Source: Escherichia ruysiae (lineage in GTDB: Bacteria > Pseudomonadota > Gammaproteobacteria > Enterobacterales > Enterobacteriaceae). Taken from it: 64,000 nucleotides of DNA. The translations under genes were made by a program, and so were the position numbers. The notes beneath the pieces are model-generated. The model was given only the letters and a program-made list of their open reading frames with translations. It was not told the DNA's origin and searched no databases. Shown one piece after another: positions 52,957 through 63,190 of this stretch (position 1 is the first letter of the stretch; the number at the start of each line of letters is the position of its first letter). The DNA is taken from positions 310,001 through 374,000 of the forward strand of contig NZ_JAVIWS010000001.1 of NCBI RefSeq assembly GCF_031323975.1, given 5' to 3'.

Positions 52957-55353
52957 ATGGCAGTACAGATTTCAGGTGTGCTGAAAGACGGTGCAGGAAA
53001 ACCAATACAGAACTGCACTATTCAGCTCAAAGCAAAGCGTAACAGCACCACGGTACTGGTGAACACAGTGGCCTCTGAAAATCCGGATGAAGCCGGGCGT
53101 TACAGCATGGATGTTGAGTATGGCCAGTACAGCGTCATCCTGCTGGTTGAAGGTTTTCCGCCTTCACATGCCGGGACCATTACCGTCTATGAAGGCTCCA
53201 GACCAGGTACGCTGAATGATTTTCTCGGTGCCATGACGGAGGATGATGTCATGCCGGAGGCATTGCGTCGTTTTGAGGAAATGGTGGAAGAAGCGGCACG
53301 CAACGCTGAAGCCGCCTCTCAGAGCGCAGCGGCGGCAAAGAAATCCGAAACGGCTGCGGCATCATCGAAGAACGCGGCGAAAACCTCAGAAACGAATGCA
53401 GCTAACAGCGCACAGGCGGCAGCGGCCTCGCAGACTGCATCGGCAAACTCCGCGACAGCAGCCAAAAAATCAGAAACCAACGCGAAAAATAGCGAGACAG
53501 CCGCAAAGACGAGCGAAACCAACGCAAAGTCCAGCCAGACGGCAGCGAAAACCAGCGAAACGAATGCCAAAGCCAGTGAAACTGCGGCGAAAAATAGCCA
53601 GAATGCAGCAGCCGAAAGCGAGAGTGCGGCAGCTGGTTCTGCGACTTCAGCAGCTGGATCAGCAACTGCTGCGGCTAACAGCCAGAAAGCAGCGAAGACG
53701 AGCGAAACTAACGCAAAGTCCAGCCAGACGGCAGCGAAGACCAGCGAAACGAATGCCAAAGCCAGCGAAACTGCGGCGAAAAGCAGTCAGGATGCAGCAG
53801 CTGAAAGCGAGAGTGCCGCAGCTGGTTCTGCAAGTGCGGCGGCTGCTTCTGCCACTGCATCAGCAAACAGTCAAAAAGCTGCAAAAACCAGTGAAACCAA
53901 TGCAAAGACAAGCGAGACTGCAGCGGCGAACTCGGCGCAAGCATCGGCAGCAAGCCAGACAGCAGCTAAAGCAAGTGAGGATGCAGCCAGAGAGTATGCA
54001 AGCCAGGCTGCGGAGCCGTATAAACAAGTATTGCAGCCGCTTCCTGATGTGTGGATACCATTTAACGATTCGCTGGATATGATTACGGGTTTTTCGCCAT
54101 CATATAAAAAGATTGTTATTGGTGATGATGAAATAACGATGCCTGGCGACAAGGTTGTTAAGTTTAAACGCGCATCGAAAGCAACCTATATTAATAAATC
54201 TGGTGTGCTGACAGAGGCTGCCATTGACGAGCCACGGTTTGAACGTGATGGCCTGCTTATTGAGGGGCAAAGAACGAACTACATGCTCAATTCGGAAAGC
54301 CCTGCCAGTTGGGGGCGATCGTCAAATATGGATGTTCCCGAAACCGGGACGGATAGTTTTGGTTTTACCTATGGAAAGTTTGTCTGTAACGATTCTCTGA
54401 TTGGGCAAACCTCAGCCATTAATATGGCATCAATTGCTGCAACAAAGTCAGTTGATGTCTCAGGCGATAATAAATACGTGACAACCTCATGTCGTTTTAA
54501 AACAGAACTGCAGGTAAGGTTGCGTATCCGATTTGATAAATATGACGGTAGCGCAACAACTTTTCTTGGTGATGCGTATATTGATACACAAACGCTTGAA
54601 ATTAATATGACAGGTGGTGCTTCCGGTAGAATTACGGCACGAGTCAGGAAGGATGAAACTACAGGATGGATTTTTGCTGAGGCAACAATTCAGGCAATTG
54701 ATGGTGAGTTAAAAATAGGCTCTCAGATACAGTATTCACCTAAGCAGGGAGGGGCAACCGTATCAGGTGACTATATTTATCTGGCTACCCCACAAGTAGA
54801 GAATGGGGCTTGTGTATCATCTTTTATTATATCAGGAACGACGGCGGCGACTCGTGCGAGTGATATGGTTACGATCCCGACCGAAAACAACATTTATAAC
54901 AGACCGCTTACTTGTTTGGTCGAGGTTAACAGGAATTGGGGCGATATTCCTCCTAATGTAGCACCGCGTATTTTTGATTTTTCTGGTGTGCCGCCTATTG
55001 AGTCAATCACATACGCTTTTAACACAACCGAGAAATATTACGGTCAGCTTTATATGCAAACTTATAAAGCGTCGACAAGTAGTTACGTTTCTAGTTTGTT
55101 TACTGGTCGAACGGATGTTCGAAAACTCATTGGTGGTTTTAATATTTATTCTGATGGTACTAAACGAGTAGTTTCTAACGGTGAGGCTACTAAAACCATG
55201 AAAACGGAATGGACGGGCGTAAAAACGCGGACCTTTATTCGAATAGGAGGTCAAGCCACATCAGGGACACGTCATCTATTCGGCCATTTGAGAAATCTTC
55301 GTCTCTGGCATAAAGAATTAACTGATGCGCAAATGGGGGAGAGTATTAAATGA
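52957..55353 (+). CDS. Side tail fibre protein, Stf-like
   Basis: This 798-residue protein starts at MAVQISGVLKDGAG, the lambda Stf N-terminus. Residues about 110-350 are an alanine/serine/lysine coiled-coil shaft of SETNAK-type repeats. The C-terminal 440 residues are a different module: ATYINKSGVLTEAAIDEPRFERDGLLIEG-type segment and a lectin-like jelly-roll ending LFGHLRNLRLWHKELTDAQ, probably receptor binding. It overlaps the next gene as ATGA. Confidence 0.87.
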   Translation: MAVQISGVLKDGAGKPIQNCTIQLKAKRNSTTVLVNTVASENPDEAGRYSMDVEYGQYSVILLVEGFPPSHAGTITVYEGSRPGTLNDFLGAMTEDDVMPEALRRFEEMVEEAARNAEAASQSAAAAKKSETAAASSKNAAKTSETNAANSAQAAAASQTASANSATAAKKSETNAKNSETAAKTSETNAKSSQTAAKTSETNAKASETAAKNSQNAAAESESAAAGSATSAAGSATAAANSQKAAKTSETNAKSSQTAAKTSETNAKASETAAKSSQDAAAESESAAAGSASAAAASATASANSQKAAKTSETNAKTSETAAANSAQASAASQTAAKASEDAAREYASQAAEPYKQVLQPLPDVWIPFNDSLDMITGFSPSYKKIVIGDDEITMPGDKVVKFKRASKATYINKSGVLTEAAIDEPRFERDGLLIEGQRTNYMLNSESPASWGRSSNMDVPETGTDSFGFTYGKFVCNDSLIGQTSAINMASIAATKSVDVSGDNKYVTTSCRFKTELQVRLRIRFDKYDGSATTFLGDAYIDTQTLEINMTGGASGRITARVRKDETTGWIFAEATIQAIDGELKIGSQIQYSPKQGGATVSGDYIYLATPQVENGACVSSFIISGTTAATRASDMVTIPTENNIYNRPLTCLVEVNRNWGDIPPNVAPRIFDFSGVPPIESITYAFNTTEKYYGQLYMQTYKASTSSYVSSLFTGRTDVRKLIGGFNIYSDGTKRVVSNGEATKTMKTEWTGVKTRTFIRIGGQATSGTRHLFGHLRNLRLWHKELTDAQMGESIK
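53503..53880. repeat. Two 189-bp tandem repeats in the fibre shaft
   Basis: Bases 53503-53691 and 53692-53880 align at an offset of exactly 189 bases (63 codons) with mostly synonymous differences. They encode the AKTSETNAKSSQTAAKTSETNAKASE shaft units, so the fibre length may vary by recombination. Confidence 0.8.
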
Positions 55354-55631
55354 AAGATTTAACACTCAAATTTGCCGACAGGGCCGACTTTTCGGCCTTT
55401 ATGGAGAGTATTGGCTATTATGATGACGAGTCGATGCAGGATGATATTCTTATTGACGTGATAGGTAACGTGTACAAAGAAACCGGAGAACTGACTGAAG
55501 ATGGCGAACCGGTATGTGTTAAGGAAGACGGATATTTTGTAAACGTGCGCATCATTAATGATTCGCAAATATCGTCATTATTCGATGAATACGTGGTTGC
55601 TGTTGAGCATCAACTTCGTGGCTGGATGTGA
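55350..55631 (+). CDS. Small protein coupled to the side tail fibre
   Basis: This 93-residue acidic protein, MKDLTLKFADRADF..., overlaps the fibre stop. It has no resemblance to Tfa that I can see but sits where fibre assembly factors lie. It may be the fibre chaperone. Confidence 0.6.
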   Translation: MKDLTLKFADRADFSAFMESIGYYDDESMQDDILIDVIGNVYKETGELTEDGEPVCVKEDGYFVNVRIINDSQISSLFDEYVVAVEHQLRGWM

Positions 55632-55640
55632 GGAAGAAAA

Positions 55641-56681
55641 ATGGCTACATCGACAGTAATTCCTGATGACATCAAAACGCTAAAATCCGACGTTAGCAAA
55701 TTAAAAAACGATCAAGGAAGCTACGCAACAAAATTATATGTAGACAGCAAAGATGAAATCGTTGGTGACTGGTCTGCTTCATGGTATCAGCAGGTATTGC
55801 CAACTAGCGGAGCTATATTTGGGAGAAAACTCCGCTCAACTCACAGGACGGCAGGTGTTGAGGATGCGTATTGCGAACTATACCTCAAAAAATGGATAGA
55901 CAGTCCAGGTAACGCAATGGCGCGCCTTAACCTGAACGATAACGGGACAAACATTTGCTGGGACTTTACCAACCTTTATGGCGGTACGATGATTTTTCCC
56001 GGTGACAGCGGATACCTCAAAATGGGTAACTGCCTTATGTCATACAGCAAGCGTGGAAGTAACGCGCTTATTAAATTTGATTACACCGACACATTACAGA
56101 TCAAATATGCCAATCATGGGTCAACCATGACATTAAACACACAGGGAACCGCTTATGCTGGTGTTACTGCTCAATTGTGGGGCAACTCCAGCCGTCCTGT
56201 TGTTTATGAAGTCGGTGTTGATGGTGGCGCTTATATGTTCTATGCGCAGAAAAATACCGATAACACCTATATGTTAAGCGTTAATGGTGCATGTCATGCC
56301 ACCGCATTTAACCAGCATTCCGACCGGGATCTGAAAGACAACATTCAGGTGATCGATAATGCAACCGACCGCATCCGTAAAATGAACGGCTATACATACA
56401 CGCTTAAAGAAAACGGTATGCCCTATGCTGGTGTCATTGCACAGGAAGCTCTGGAAGCAATCCCAGAAGTTGTAGGTTCCGCAATGAAATATCAGGACGG
56501 TGCGAGCGGATCGGAAGGTGAAGAAGGTGAACGTTATTACACAGTAGATTATTCTGGTGTTACTGGCTTGCTTGTTCAGGTAGCCAGAGAGTCAGACGAC
56601 AGAATAACAGCACTGGAAGAAGAAAACGCAGAATTAAGACAAAGATTATCTGCAATTGAGGCGGCGCTTGTGTCTAAATAA
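55641..56681 (+). CDS. Second tail fibre with C-terminal S74 intramolecular chaperone
   Basis: This 346-residue protein has an N-terminal coiled coil (about 8-40), a beta-rich middle and a C-terminal Peptidase_S74 domain (from about 220). The self-cleavage dyad is S227 and K232 in HSDRDLKDN, and the domain ends in a trimeric coiled coil (ITALEEENAELRQRLSAIEAALV). S74 domains fold trimeric fibres and then cut themselves off. GGAAGAAAA precedes ATG. Confidence 0.85.
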   Translation: MATSTVIPDDIKTLKSDVSKLKNDQGSYATKLYVDSKDEIVGDWSASWYQQVLPTSGAIFGRKLRSTHRTAGVEDAYCELYLKKWIDSPGNAMARLNLNDNGTNICWDFTNLYGGTMIFPGDSGYLKMGNCLMSYSKRGSNALIKFDYTDTLQIKYANHGSTMTLNTQGTAYAGVTAQLWGNSSRPVVYEVGVDGGAYMFYAQKNTDNTYMLSVNGACHATAFNQHSDRDLKDNIQVIDNATDRIRKMNGYTYTLKENGMPYAGVIAQEALEAIPEVVGSAMKYQDGASGSEGEEGERYYTVDYSGVTGLLVQVARESDDRITALEEENAELRQRLSAIEAALVSK

Positions 56682-56687
56682 TATTAA

Positions 56688-56707
56688 GGGGCCGAGCGCC
56701 CCGTTTT
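56688..56707 (+). terminator. Terminator after the S74 fibre
   Basis: GGGGC-CGAGC-GCCCC followed by GTTTTATT. Confidence 0.65.
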
Positions 56708-56717
56708 ATTGGGTAGG

Positions 56718-57017
56718 ATGAAAATGGATATAACACCTTTCCTTCATGCGCTTTGTGCTGTGGCTGCGCAGCTACTGATTGGTCTTTTTACCGGGAACTG
56801 GGCTTACGGGGCGATAGCCGGTTGTACGTTCTTCATTGCGCGTGAACACACCCAGGCAGAATATCGCTGGATTGAAATGTTCGGGCATGGCAAGCGAATG
56901 AATATGCCGTGGTGGGGCGGTTTTGATCCGCGCGCGTGGGATGTGGCAAGCCTGATGGATTTTGCTGTGCCGGTGGTGGCGTGTCTGCTGGTCTGGCTGT
57001 TGGTTAATCGTGGGTGA
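56718..57017 (+). CDS. Hypothetical membrane protein at the end of the tail operon
   Basis: This 99-residue protein has hydrophobic segments at about 6-28 and 78-96, with a tryptophan- and glycine-rich middle (MPWWGGFDPRAWD). The start at ATG 56718 follows GGGTAGG. I know similar proteins beside tail fibres of lambdoid phages, but no function. Confidence 0.65.
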   Translation: MKMDITPFLHALCAVAAQLLIGLFTGNWAYGAIAGCTFFIAREHTQAEYRWIEMFGHGKRMNMPWWGGFDPRAWDVASLMDFAVPVVACLLVWLLVNRG

Positions 57018-57036
57018 AAAAAGGTGAGCTGTATAT

Positions 57037-57147
57037 GCAACGGAGGAAGAAACCTCGTTGCGGGAAGCCTGGAAGAAGTATCGGGTGTTGCTGAACCGTG
57101 TTGATACGTCAACTGCACAGGATATTGAATGGCCAGCACTGCCGTAG
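57037..57147 (+). pseudogene. 3' remnant of a tail fibre assembly gene (tfa)
   Basis: The frame [20 protein letters not shown]...DIEWPALP followed by TAG is the typical C-terminus of Tfa/TfaQ. There is no start or N-terminal part, so only the last 36 codons remain next to pinQ, where tfaQ lies in K-12. Confidence 0.8.
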
Positions 57148-57244
57148 GGTAAAACATATAAATTCTATAATTAGATGTATCTTTCCATTTACGGCAAGGA
57201 AGGGGGCTTGGAAGACGTAAGGCATCTCACACCGAGATTATTTT

Positions 57245-57835
57245 TTATATGTCAGGTGTCTGAAGTTTTGCTTTGGCTCTTAAAATGGTTTGCCGCGAGG
57301 TTTTGAATTCCCGGGCAATGGCACTTATACTTACACCTGACTTAATCCGTTCGAATACCACCTGTTTCTGTTCTTCATTTAACACAGGTGGTCGACCAAA
57401 ACGTTTCCCTGCGCCCCGGGCTCTTACTATCCCGGAATGAGTGCGTTCAAGTAAAAGGTCTCGTTCAAATTCAGCGACTGCTGAAATTACTTGCATCATC
57501 ATTTTTCCTGTTGGACTGGTCAGGTCAATGCCCCCCAATGCTAAGCAATGCACTCTGATACCTGTTTCGGTCAGTTGTTCCACTGTTTTCCTGATATCCA
57601 TTGCATTACAACCAAGGCGATCCAGTTTTGTCACAATCAATTGATCACCACATTTCAGGCGAGCAAGCAACCGGTTAAAACCAGGACGCTCACTGGTTGC
57701 TGCTGAGCCGCTAATGTGTTCTTCGATTATTTGCTGAGGTTTGATTTTAAAACCTGCACTTTCGATTTCCCGGCGTTGATTTTCGGTGGTCTGATCCAGC
57801 GTTGATATCCGACAGTAAGCAAAAATTCGAGACAT
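57245..57835 (-). CDS. pinQ: PinQ, serine DNA invertase
   Basis: This 196-residue small serine recombinase has the catalytic serine in YCRISTLDQ (S10 region), the [11 protein letters not shown] and TKLDRLGCN motifs, and a C-terminal HTH ([21 protein letters not shown]). It matches PinQ almost exactly as I recall it. It inverts tail-fibre segments in related prophages; here the adjacent tfa is truncated and no clear inverted crossover sites are seen. Confidence 0.9.
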
Positions 57836-58151
57836 AGTGAGACTCTATACGAAATTGGTGTTCATATCATAATGCATCTCAGAAAATAATTTTGATTATT
57901 TTTGTGCATGTTTGTATGTACACGTTCGAAAATAAACGAATGCGTATGCAACCCCGTAATTTTGGTGAGACCCAAAATCGATTTTGTGAAAAATGGCTTT
58001 AACTCGGTTTGTTTTTCGAGTTCCGGGCGGACTCAAGGAAGAAGAATAGTGTTGCGTGTTATTTTAACCAGATTTCAAGTTGTTTGGTCGTGGAAAAGTG
58101 GAGCAAAATGTTGTTAAAGTGGAAAAATGATAAAAAAGTAAGTTTATTATA
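57836..58151. other. Non-coding stretch between pinQ and ydfK
   Basis: An AT-rich 316-base stretch with no ORF I would accept. It probably contains the pinQ promoter. Confidence 0.4.
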
Positions 58152-58385
58152 TTACATTTTACCATTTAAATTTTGGTTGTCTTTAAGAACTGATATCGCT
58201 GTTTGTAATAATTCTTTGTTATCCAGCCATGATTTTTTCTTTATGTTTCCTTCAATGTAATCAAGCAATGTTCTGGTATTGATAGGTCTTCCCTGTTTTG
58301 CTACTTCCACTACAGCATCCCCTAGGATAATTCTGACTTCAGGAAGCTGCGCAGGGAACCACTTTAGGGTGTCTTTTGATTTCAT
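58152..58385 (-). CDS. ydfK: YdfK, cold-shock protein of the YdfK/YnaE family
   Basis: This 77-residue protein starts at MKSKDTLKWFPAQLPEV, matching YdfK with one difference near the C-terminus. It is strongly induced in the cold in K-12. The start at 58385 gives the known length. It is the last phage gene before attR. Confidence 0.9.
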   Translation of the reverse strand: MKSKDTLKWFPAQLPEVRIILGDAVVEVAKQGRPINTRTLLDYIEGNIKKKSWLDNKELLQTAISVLKDNQNLNGKM

Positions 58386-59168
58386 GAATATATTCCTTAA
58401 AATATTATTGATTTTCATTGCGATATTGTATGTCTGATTCAGGATATGTTGACTTATACATCGGTTTTGTCTGGGTTATTGGATATGCCAATCCCTAATT
58501 TTATTAGAGCATGACTAAAAATGCTGAATATGATAAGGAGCGAAGTGATTATCAGTATGCTGTTCATATAGCCTCGAATTAGTAATGTGTTATATATGAT
58601 ATAGTTGACAATTTTTATCCTGGGTGTTCTTAAAGTTCGTAGATAAACATTGTCGTTTCAGGTATACAGGAATGCTAACAGATGGCGGCAAAAATCAGGC
58701 GGTTTATGGCGCAAGCTGAAGTGGCAACTGCAAACTATCTTATGCAGAGACTCTACACGGATTGGGTTTAAAAGTATACATAGATAACAGTTTTTATCTG
58801 AAGAAGAAAAATATCAAGGTGATATAGCCTATATGCCTTTGATGCGGAGGAATGAATGTGATGGGAGTGATGTATCTGAATAGTTGAAAAACCGCAGACA
58901 CGCCTTATGCAAGAACGTGCTGCGGTTGGCTGGTAAATTTTTCGATAGTGCGAGTATTGAATGATTTCCAGCCGTTATTGATTTTACGCGTAACTCCATG
59001 AAAAAACTACTTATCTGTTGAGGAGTTTTTTTGGGGCATATATGGGACAGAAATAGGCCCCAGATAGACACTGAGATCGAACTTAGGATGCTTTTTAAAA
59101 AATGCAACTATCTGAAAAAACCTAGAAAACGCCAAGGAAACCACAGGATGGGAAAAAACACCTGTGAA
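58386..59168. other. Gene-poor prophage end next to attR
   Basis: About 780 bases with no credible gene. It contains the ydfK promoter and leader, scattered short frames, and an inverted element (GTTGAGGAGTTTTTTT near 59018). Integrase arm sites are expected close to attR but cannot be assigned by eye. Confidence 0.4.
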
Positions 59169-59178
59169 TTATGGATTT
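59169..59178. other. attR core
   Basis: TTATGGATTT, identical to attL 15138-15147. ydfJ sequence resumes across it. Confidence 0.75.
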
Positions 59179-60454
59179 TCAGTTATACTCGCTCGGTGCA
59201 GCGTTAGTATTCCATGAAATATTTTTTCCGGAATCGTCAACCGCAATGGCGTTAATTCTGGCAATGGGAACTTACGGTGCTGGTTATGTTGCACGTATTG
59301 TCGGAGCATTTATTTTCGGCAAAATGGGCGACAGAATAGGGCGTAAAAAAGTGCTCTTTATTACCATCACCATGATGGGGATCTGTACTACCTTAATTGG
59401 TGTGTTGCCGACCTATGCGCAGATTGGTGTTTTTGCGCCAATCTTGCTGGTGACGTTGCGTATTATTCAGGGGCTGGGGGCAGGTGCGGAAATTTCCGGT
59501 GCCGGTACGATGCTGGCGGAATATGCGCCGAAAGGTAAGCGCGGAATTATCTCCTCATTTGTGGCTATGGGTACTAACTGCGGAACCTTGAGCGCAACGG
59601 CAATCTGGGCCTTTATGTTCTTTATTCTTAGTAAAGAAGAACTGCTGGCATGGGGATGGCGTATACCGTTCCTGGCGAGCGTTGTCGTGATGGTCTTTGC
59701 TATCTGGTTGCGAATGAACCTGAAAGAAAGCCCGGTTTTTGAGAAGGTTAACGACAGCAACCAACCTACAGCAAAACCTGCACCTGTCGGTAGCATGTTC
59801 CAGAGCAAATCCTTCTGGCTGGCAACAGGTCTGCGTTTTGGACAGGCAGGAAACTCAGGTCTGATTCAAACTTTCCTTGCTGGTTATTTAGTGCAAACTT
59901 TGCTGTTTAATAAAGCAATTCCCACAGATGCATTAATGATCAGTTCTATTATCGGTTTTATGACGATTCCTTTCCTCGGTTGGTTATCCGATAAAATTGG
60001 CCGTCGTATTCCTTATATCATTATGAATACTTCAGCTATTGTCCTGGCGTGGCCAATGCTTTCTATCATTGTAGATAAAAGCTATGCACCGGGCACCATC
60101 ATGGTTGCACTCATTGTGATTCACAACTGTGCGGTGTTGGGATTATTTGCCCTGGAAAACATTACCATGGCAGAGATGTTCGGCTGTAAAAACCGCTTTA
60201 CCCGAATGGCAATATCTAAAGAAATTGGTGGTCTTATCGCTTCAGGGTTTGGTCCTATTCTGGCCGGTATTTTCTGTAACATGACAGGATCCTGGTATCC
60301 GATTGCAATAATGATTATGGCTTATTCCGTCATCGGCTTAATTTCCGCGCTGAAAATGCCAGAAGTTAAAGACCGCGATTTGAGTGCGCTGGAAGATGCT
60401 GCAGAAGATCAACCGCGCGTTGTAAGAGCTGCGCAACCTTCAACAAGTCTGTAA
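59171..60454 (+). pseudogene. ydfJ: YdfJ, MFS transporter lacking its first 28 codons
   Basis: The 427-residue frame from MDFQLYSLG carries the rest of an MFS sugar-acid/proton symporter (FGKMGDRIGRKKVLF after helix 2, WLSDKIGRR in the middle loop). Its true start is at 15056, 44 kb away. The remaining protein lacks half of transmembrane helix 1 and the native promoter. K-12 carries the same 427-codon remnant because of Qin. Translation from the att ATG is possible but a functional transporter is doubtful. Confidence 0.88.
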
Positions 60455-60460
60455 ATCCAG

Positions 60461-60491
60461 AATCCCTTCTCTTAGTGAGGAGGGATTTTTA
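60461..60491 (+). terminator. Hairpin between ydfJ and ydfI
   Basis: AATCCCTTCTC-TTAGT-GAGGAGGGATTTTT. A strong intrinsic terminator that may attenuate expression of ydfI. Confidence 0.65.
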
Positions 60492-60541
60492 TTCATATAA
60501 CAAACCATTCAGCTTGCCATATTTAAATTAAAGGAAACGTC

Positions 60542-62002
60542 ATGGGAAATAATTTGTTATCCGCAAAAGCGACACTCCCTGTTTATGATCGTAATAACCT
60601 GACGCCAAAAATTGTTCATTTAGGGTTTGGCGCATTTCATCGCGCGCATCAGGGCGTGTATGCCGATATCCTGGCTGCCCAGCATCACAGCGATTGGGGC
60701 TACTATGAAGTGAATCTGATTGGCGGCGAACAGCAAATCGTCGATCTTAAACAGCAAGATAATCTCTATACCGTTGCGGAAATGTCGGCTGATGCGTGGA
60801 CCGCTCGCGTAGTTGGCGTCGTGAAAAAGGCGCTGCACGTACAAATTGATGGCTTAGAAGCCGTGCTGGCCGCGATGTGTGAACCGCAAATCGCAATTGT
60901 CTCTCTGACAATCACCGAAAAAGGGTATTTCCACTCTCCGGCGACCGGACAGTTAATGATGGAGCACCCGATGGTAGCTGCCGACTTGCAAAATCCCCAC
61001 CAGCCGAAAACAGCAACAGGCGTGATTGTCGAGGCGCTGGCTCGCCGTAAAGCCGCAGGATTTCCCGCGTTTACCGTTATGTCATGCGACAACATGCCAG
61101 AAAACGGTCACGTTATGCGTGACGTTGTCACTTCATACGCCAGAGCAGTGGATGTAAAACTGGCGCAATGGATAGAGGAAAACGTGACTTTCCCATCGAC
61201 AATGGTGGATCGCATTGTACCCGCAGTGACGGCGGAAACGCTGGATAAAATCGAACAACTTACCAACGTGCGCGATCCGGCAGGCGTGGCGTGTGAGCCG
61301 TTCCGTCAGTGGGTGATTGAAGATAATTTTGTTGCCGGACGCCCGGAATGGGAAAAAGCAGGCGCTGAACTGGTCAGCGATGTGCTGCCTTATGAAGAGA
61401 TGAAACTGCGTATGCTCAACGGCAGCCACTCCTTCCTGGCTTATCTGGGCTATCTGGCGGGATATCAGCACATTAACGACTGTATGGAAGATGAAAATTA
61501 TCGTCATGCAGCACATGCCTTGATGTTGCAGGAACAGGCGCCCACGCTGAAAGTACAGGGTGTAGATTTGCAAAATTATGCCGATCGATTGATTGAACGC
61601 TACAGCAACCCGGCTTTACGCCACCGAACCTGGCAGATTGCAATGGACGGTAGTCAGAAACTGCCACAGCGGATGTTGGATTCAATTCGCTGGCATCTGG
61701 CGCATGACAGCGCGTTCGATCTGTTGGCGCTGGGCGTCGCTGGTTGGATGCGTTATGTTGGTGGTGTTGATGAACAGGGAAATCAGATTGAGATTAGCGA
61801 TCCGTTACTAGCGGTCATTCAAAAGGCTGTGCAAAGTAGTGCCGAAGGGAAAACGCGTGTGCAGTCGTTGATGGCGATTAAGGCGATATTTGGTGATAAT
61901 TTGCCGAACAATAACTTGTTTGTTGCAAAGGTGACGGAAGCGTACTTGTCTCTATTAGCGCATGGCGCGAAAGCGACCGTGGCGAAATATATCGAGAGGT
62001 AA
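60542..62002 (+). CDS. ydfI: YdfI, mannitol dehydrogenase family oxidoreductase
   Basis: This 486-residue polyol dehydrogenase-type protein has an N-terminal Rossmann region ([16 protein letters not shown]) and the catalytic helix [15 protein letters not shown] with the lysine of the family (KLRMLNGSH). It resembles D-mannonate (UxuB) or fructuronate reductases. It pairs with RspA (mannonate dehydratase family) in one pathway. Confidence 0.9.
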   Translation: MGNNLLSAKATLPVYDRNNLTPKIVHLGFGAFHRAHQGVYADILAAQHHSDWGYYEVNLIGGEQQIVDLKQQDNLYTVAEMSADAWTARVVGVVKKALHVQIDGLEAVLAAMCEPQIAIVSLTITEKGYFHSPATGQLMMEHPMVAADLQNPHQPKTATGVIVEALARRKAAGFPAFTVMSCDNMPENGHVMRDVVTSYARAVDVKLAQWIEENVTFPSTMVDRIVPAVTAETLDKIEQLTNVRDPAGVACEPFRQWVIEDNFVAGRPEWEKAGAELVSDVLPYEEMKLRMLNGSHSFLAYLGYLAGYQHINDCMEDENYRHAAHALMLQEQAPTLKVQGVDLQNYADRLIERYSNPALRHRTWQIAMDGSQKLPQRMLDSIRWHLAHDSAFDLLALGVAGWMRYVGGVDEQGNQIEISDPLLAVIQKAVQSSAEGKTRVQSLMAIKAIFGDNLPNNNLFVAKVTEAYLSLLAHGAKATVAKYIER

Positions 62003-62009
62003 AAACAGC

Positions 62010-62030
62010 AATGCCGCCATCGGCGGCATT
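62010..62030. terminator. Terminator between convergent ydfI and ydfZ
   Basis: AATGCCGCC-AT-CGGCGGCATT, a perfect 9-bp stem between the two convergent genes. Confidence 0.75.
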
Positions 62031-62037
62031 CACACGC

Positions 62038-62241
62038 TTAGTTCATGCCGAGACGAATCAGGTCCAGAGGCGCGAGTTTTTCATCACAACCTTCAACAAC
62101 CACGGTTTTACCGCGACGGATTTGCTCTGCGGTCAGACCTTCAGTGTCAATCGACAGGATCTTGCCAGTGTGACCGGTGCCGCTAACCATAACACGGCTG
62201 CCAGTGGTGATTGCGTTACGGTTACGATCGTAGGTCGTCAT
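62038..62241 (-). CDS. ydfZ: YdfZ, small protein reported to bind selenium
   Basis: This 67-residue protein, [15 protein letters not shown]..., with a single cysteine in [10 protein letters not shown], matches YdfZ. It is anaerobically induced by FNR in K-12, and selenium attachment at the cysteine has been reported. Its upstream region should hold an FNR site, which I did not identify with confidence. Confidence 0.9.
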   Translation of the reverse strand: MTTYDRNRNAITTGSRVMVSGTGHTGKILSIDTEGLTAEQIRRGKTVVVEGCDEKLAPLDLIRLGMN

Positions 62242-62415
62242 AGGTGTTTTCTCCTTTCTGATTTACAGTCGAAGCCCACGTAACGGGCGCAATATAAATA
62301 CTCCTGTCGAGTGAATATTTTTTTGTTTATGATCAAGTTCACATCTTTTTTGATGCTTGCATGAACCAGAAGAAAGGGATGGGCTCTCACCCCGGATGGG
62401 ATGAGAGGAAATGAA

Positions 62416-63102
62416 TTACTCTTCGCTAAACCAGTCGCTATTTTCCTGGCGGATCAGCTGCACGGATTCACTTATTTCCTGCAAATGCAGAGTCATTGCT
62501 TTTTCTACCGCATCACCATCATGTTTTTGTAGAGCAGTAAAAATATCCATATGTTGACGTAACAACATATCAGGTGGCGATACGTGGTCAAAGCTCATAT
62601 AGCGCACGCGGTCAACAGTTGCTTTCAGGTTTTCAATGGTGTCCCACGCAAGCTGACAGTCGGCAATCTGCGTCAGAATTTGATGGAAGTTATCATCCAG
62701 CTCAAAAAAATCATCCAGTTGTTTGCGTTCAATGGCAATACGTTGTTGGTGGAGATTTTGCTCAAGCTGATAGCACTGGCTATCGGTAATCATGCTCGCC
62801 GCCCGGCGGGCGACGGCACACTCAATAGCCTGACGAATAAAACTACCGTTGCGTACCTGAGTCATGGAAATTTTATTGACGTAGCTGCCACGCTGCGGGC
62901 GAATTTGAATCAGGCCGTTTTCTGCCAGTTTTATGAAGGCTTCACGAACCGGCTGGCGTGACACATTGAAACGAACAGAAACTTCTTTTTCCGACAACGG
63001 TGTGCCCGGTGGAATTAGACAATGGACAATGTCGCGGCGAAGAATACGATAAATCTGCTGATTGACAGGTTGTGTGGGATTAAGTTGCGTTTCGACGGTC
63101 AT
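62416..63102 (-). CDS. rspR: RspR (YdfH), GntR-family repressor of rspAB
   Basis: This 228-residue protein has an N-terminal GntR winged HTH (about 15-80: [44 protein letters not shown]) and a C-terminal FCD helical effector domain. It is known to repress the rspAB operon. The prophage now separates it from rspAB by almost 50 kb. Confidence 0.92.
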   Translation of the reverse strand: MTVETQLNPTQPVNQQIYRILRRDIVHCLIPPGTPLSEKEVSVRFNVSRQPVREAFIKLAENGLIQIRPQRGSYVNKISMTQVRNGSFIRQAIECAVARRAASMITDSQCYQLEQNLHQQRIAIERKQLDDFFELDDNFHQILTQIADCQLAWDTIENLKATVDRVRYMSFDHVSPPDMLLRQHMDIFTALQKHDGDAVEKAMTLHLQEISESVQLIRQENSDWFSEE

Positions 63103-63163
63103 TCGTTCTTGCTTGTGAGTGGGTTAACTCAGTGAGTCTACCACTTTTTTGTGACAAGCAATA

Positions 63164-63183
63164 ACCCGGCGGTTAAGCCGGGT
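63164..63183 (-). terminator. Terminator downstream of ydfG
   Basis: ACCCGGC-GGTTAA-GCCGGGT between ydfG and rspR; A-rich bases at 63184-63190 become Ts ahead of it on the minus strand. Confidence 0.5.
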
Positions 63184-63190
63184 ATAAAAA

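Noticed and set aside
53319..54082. Long frames in both strands over the fibre shaft and a CRISPR-like look of the repeats
   Set aside because: They follow from the repeated alanine/serine/lysine codons of the Stf shaft. Repeats are contiguous without unique spacers, so not a CRISPR array.
58829..59107. 92-codon minus-strand frame next to attR
   Set aside because: No recognised motif and no ribosome site; likely chance frame in the prophage end.
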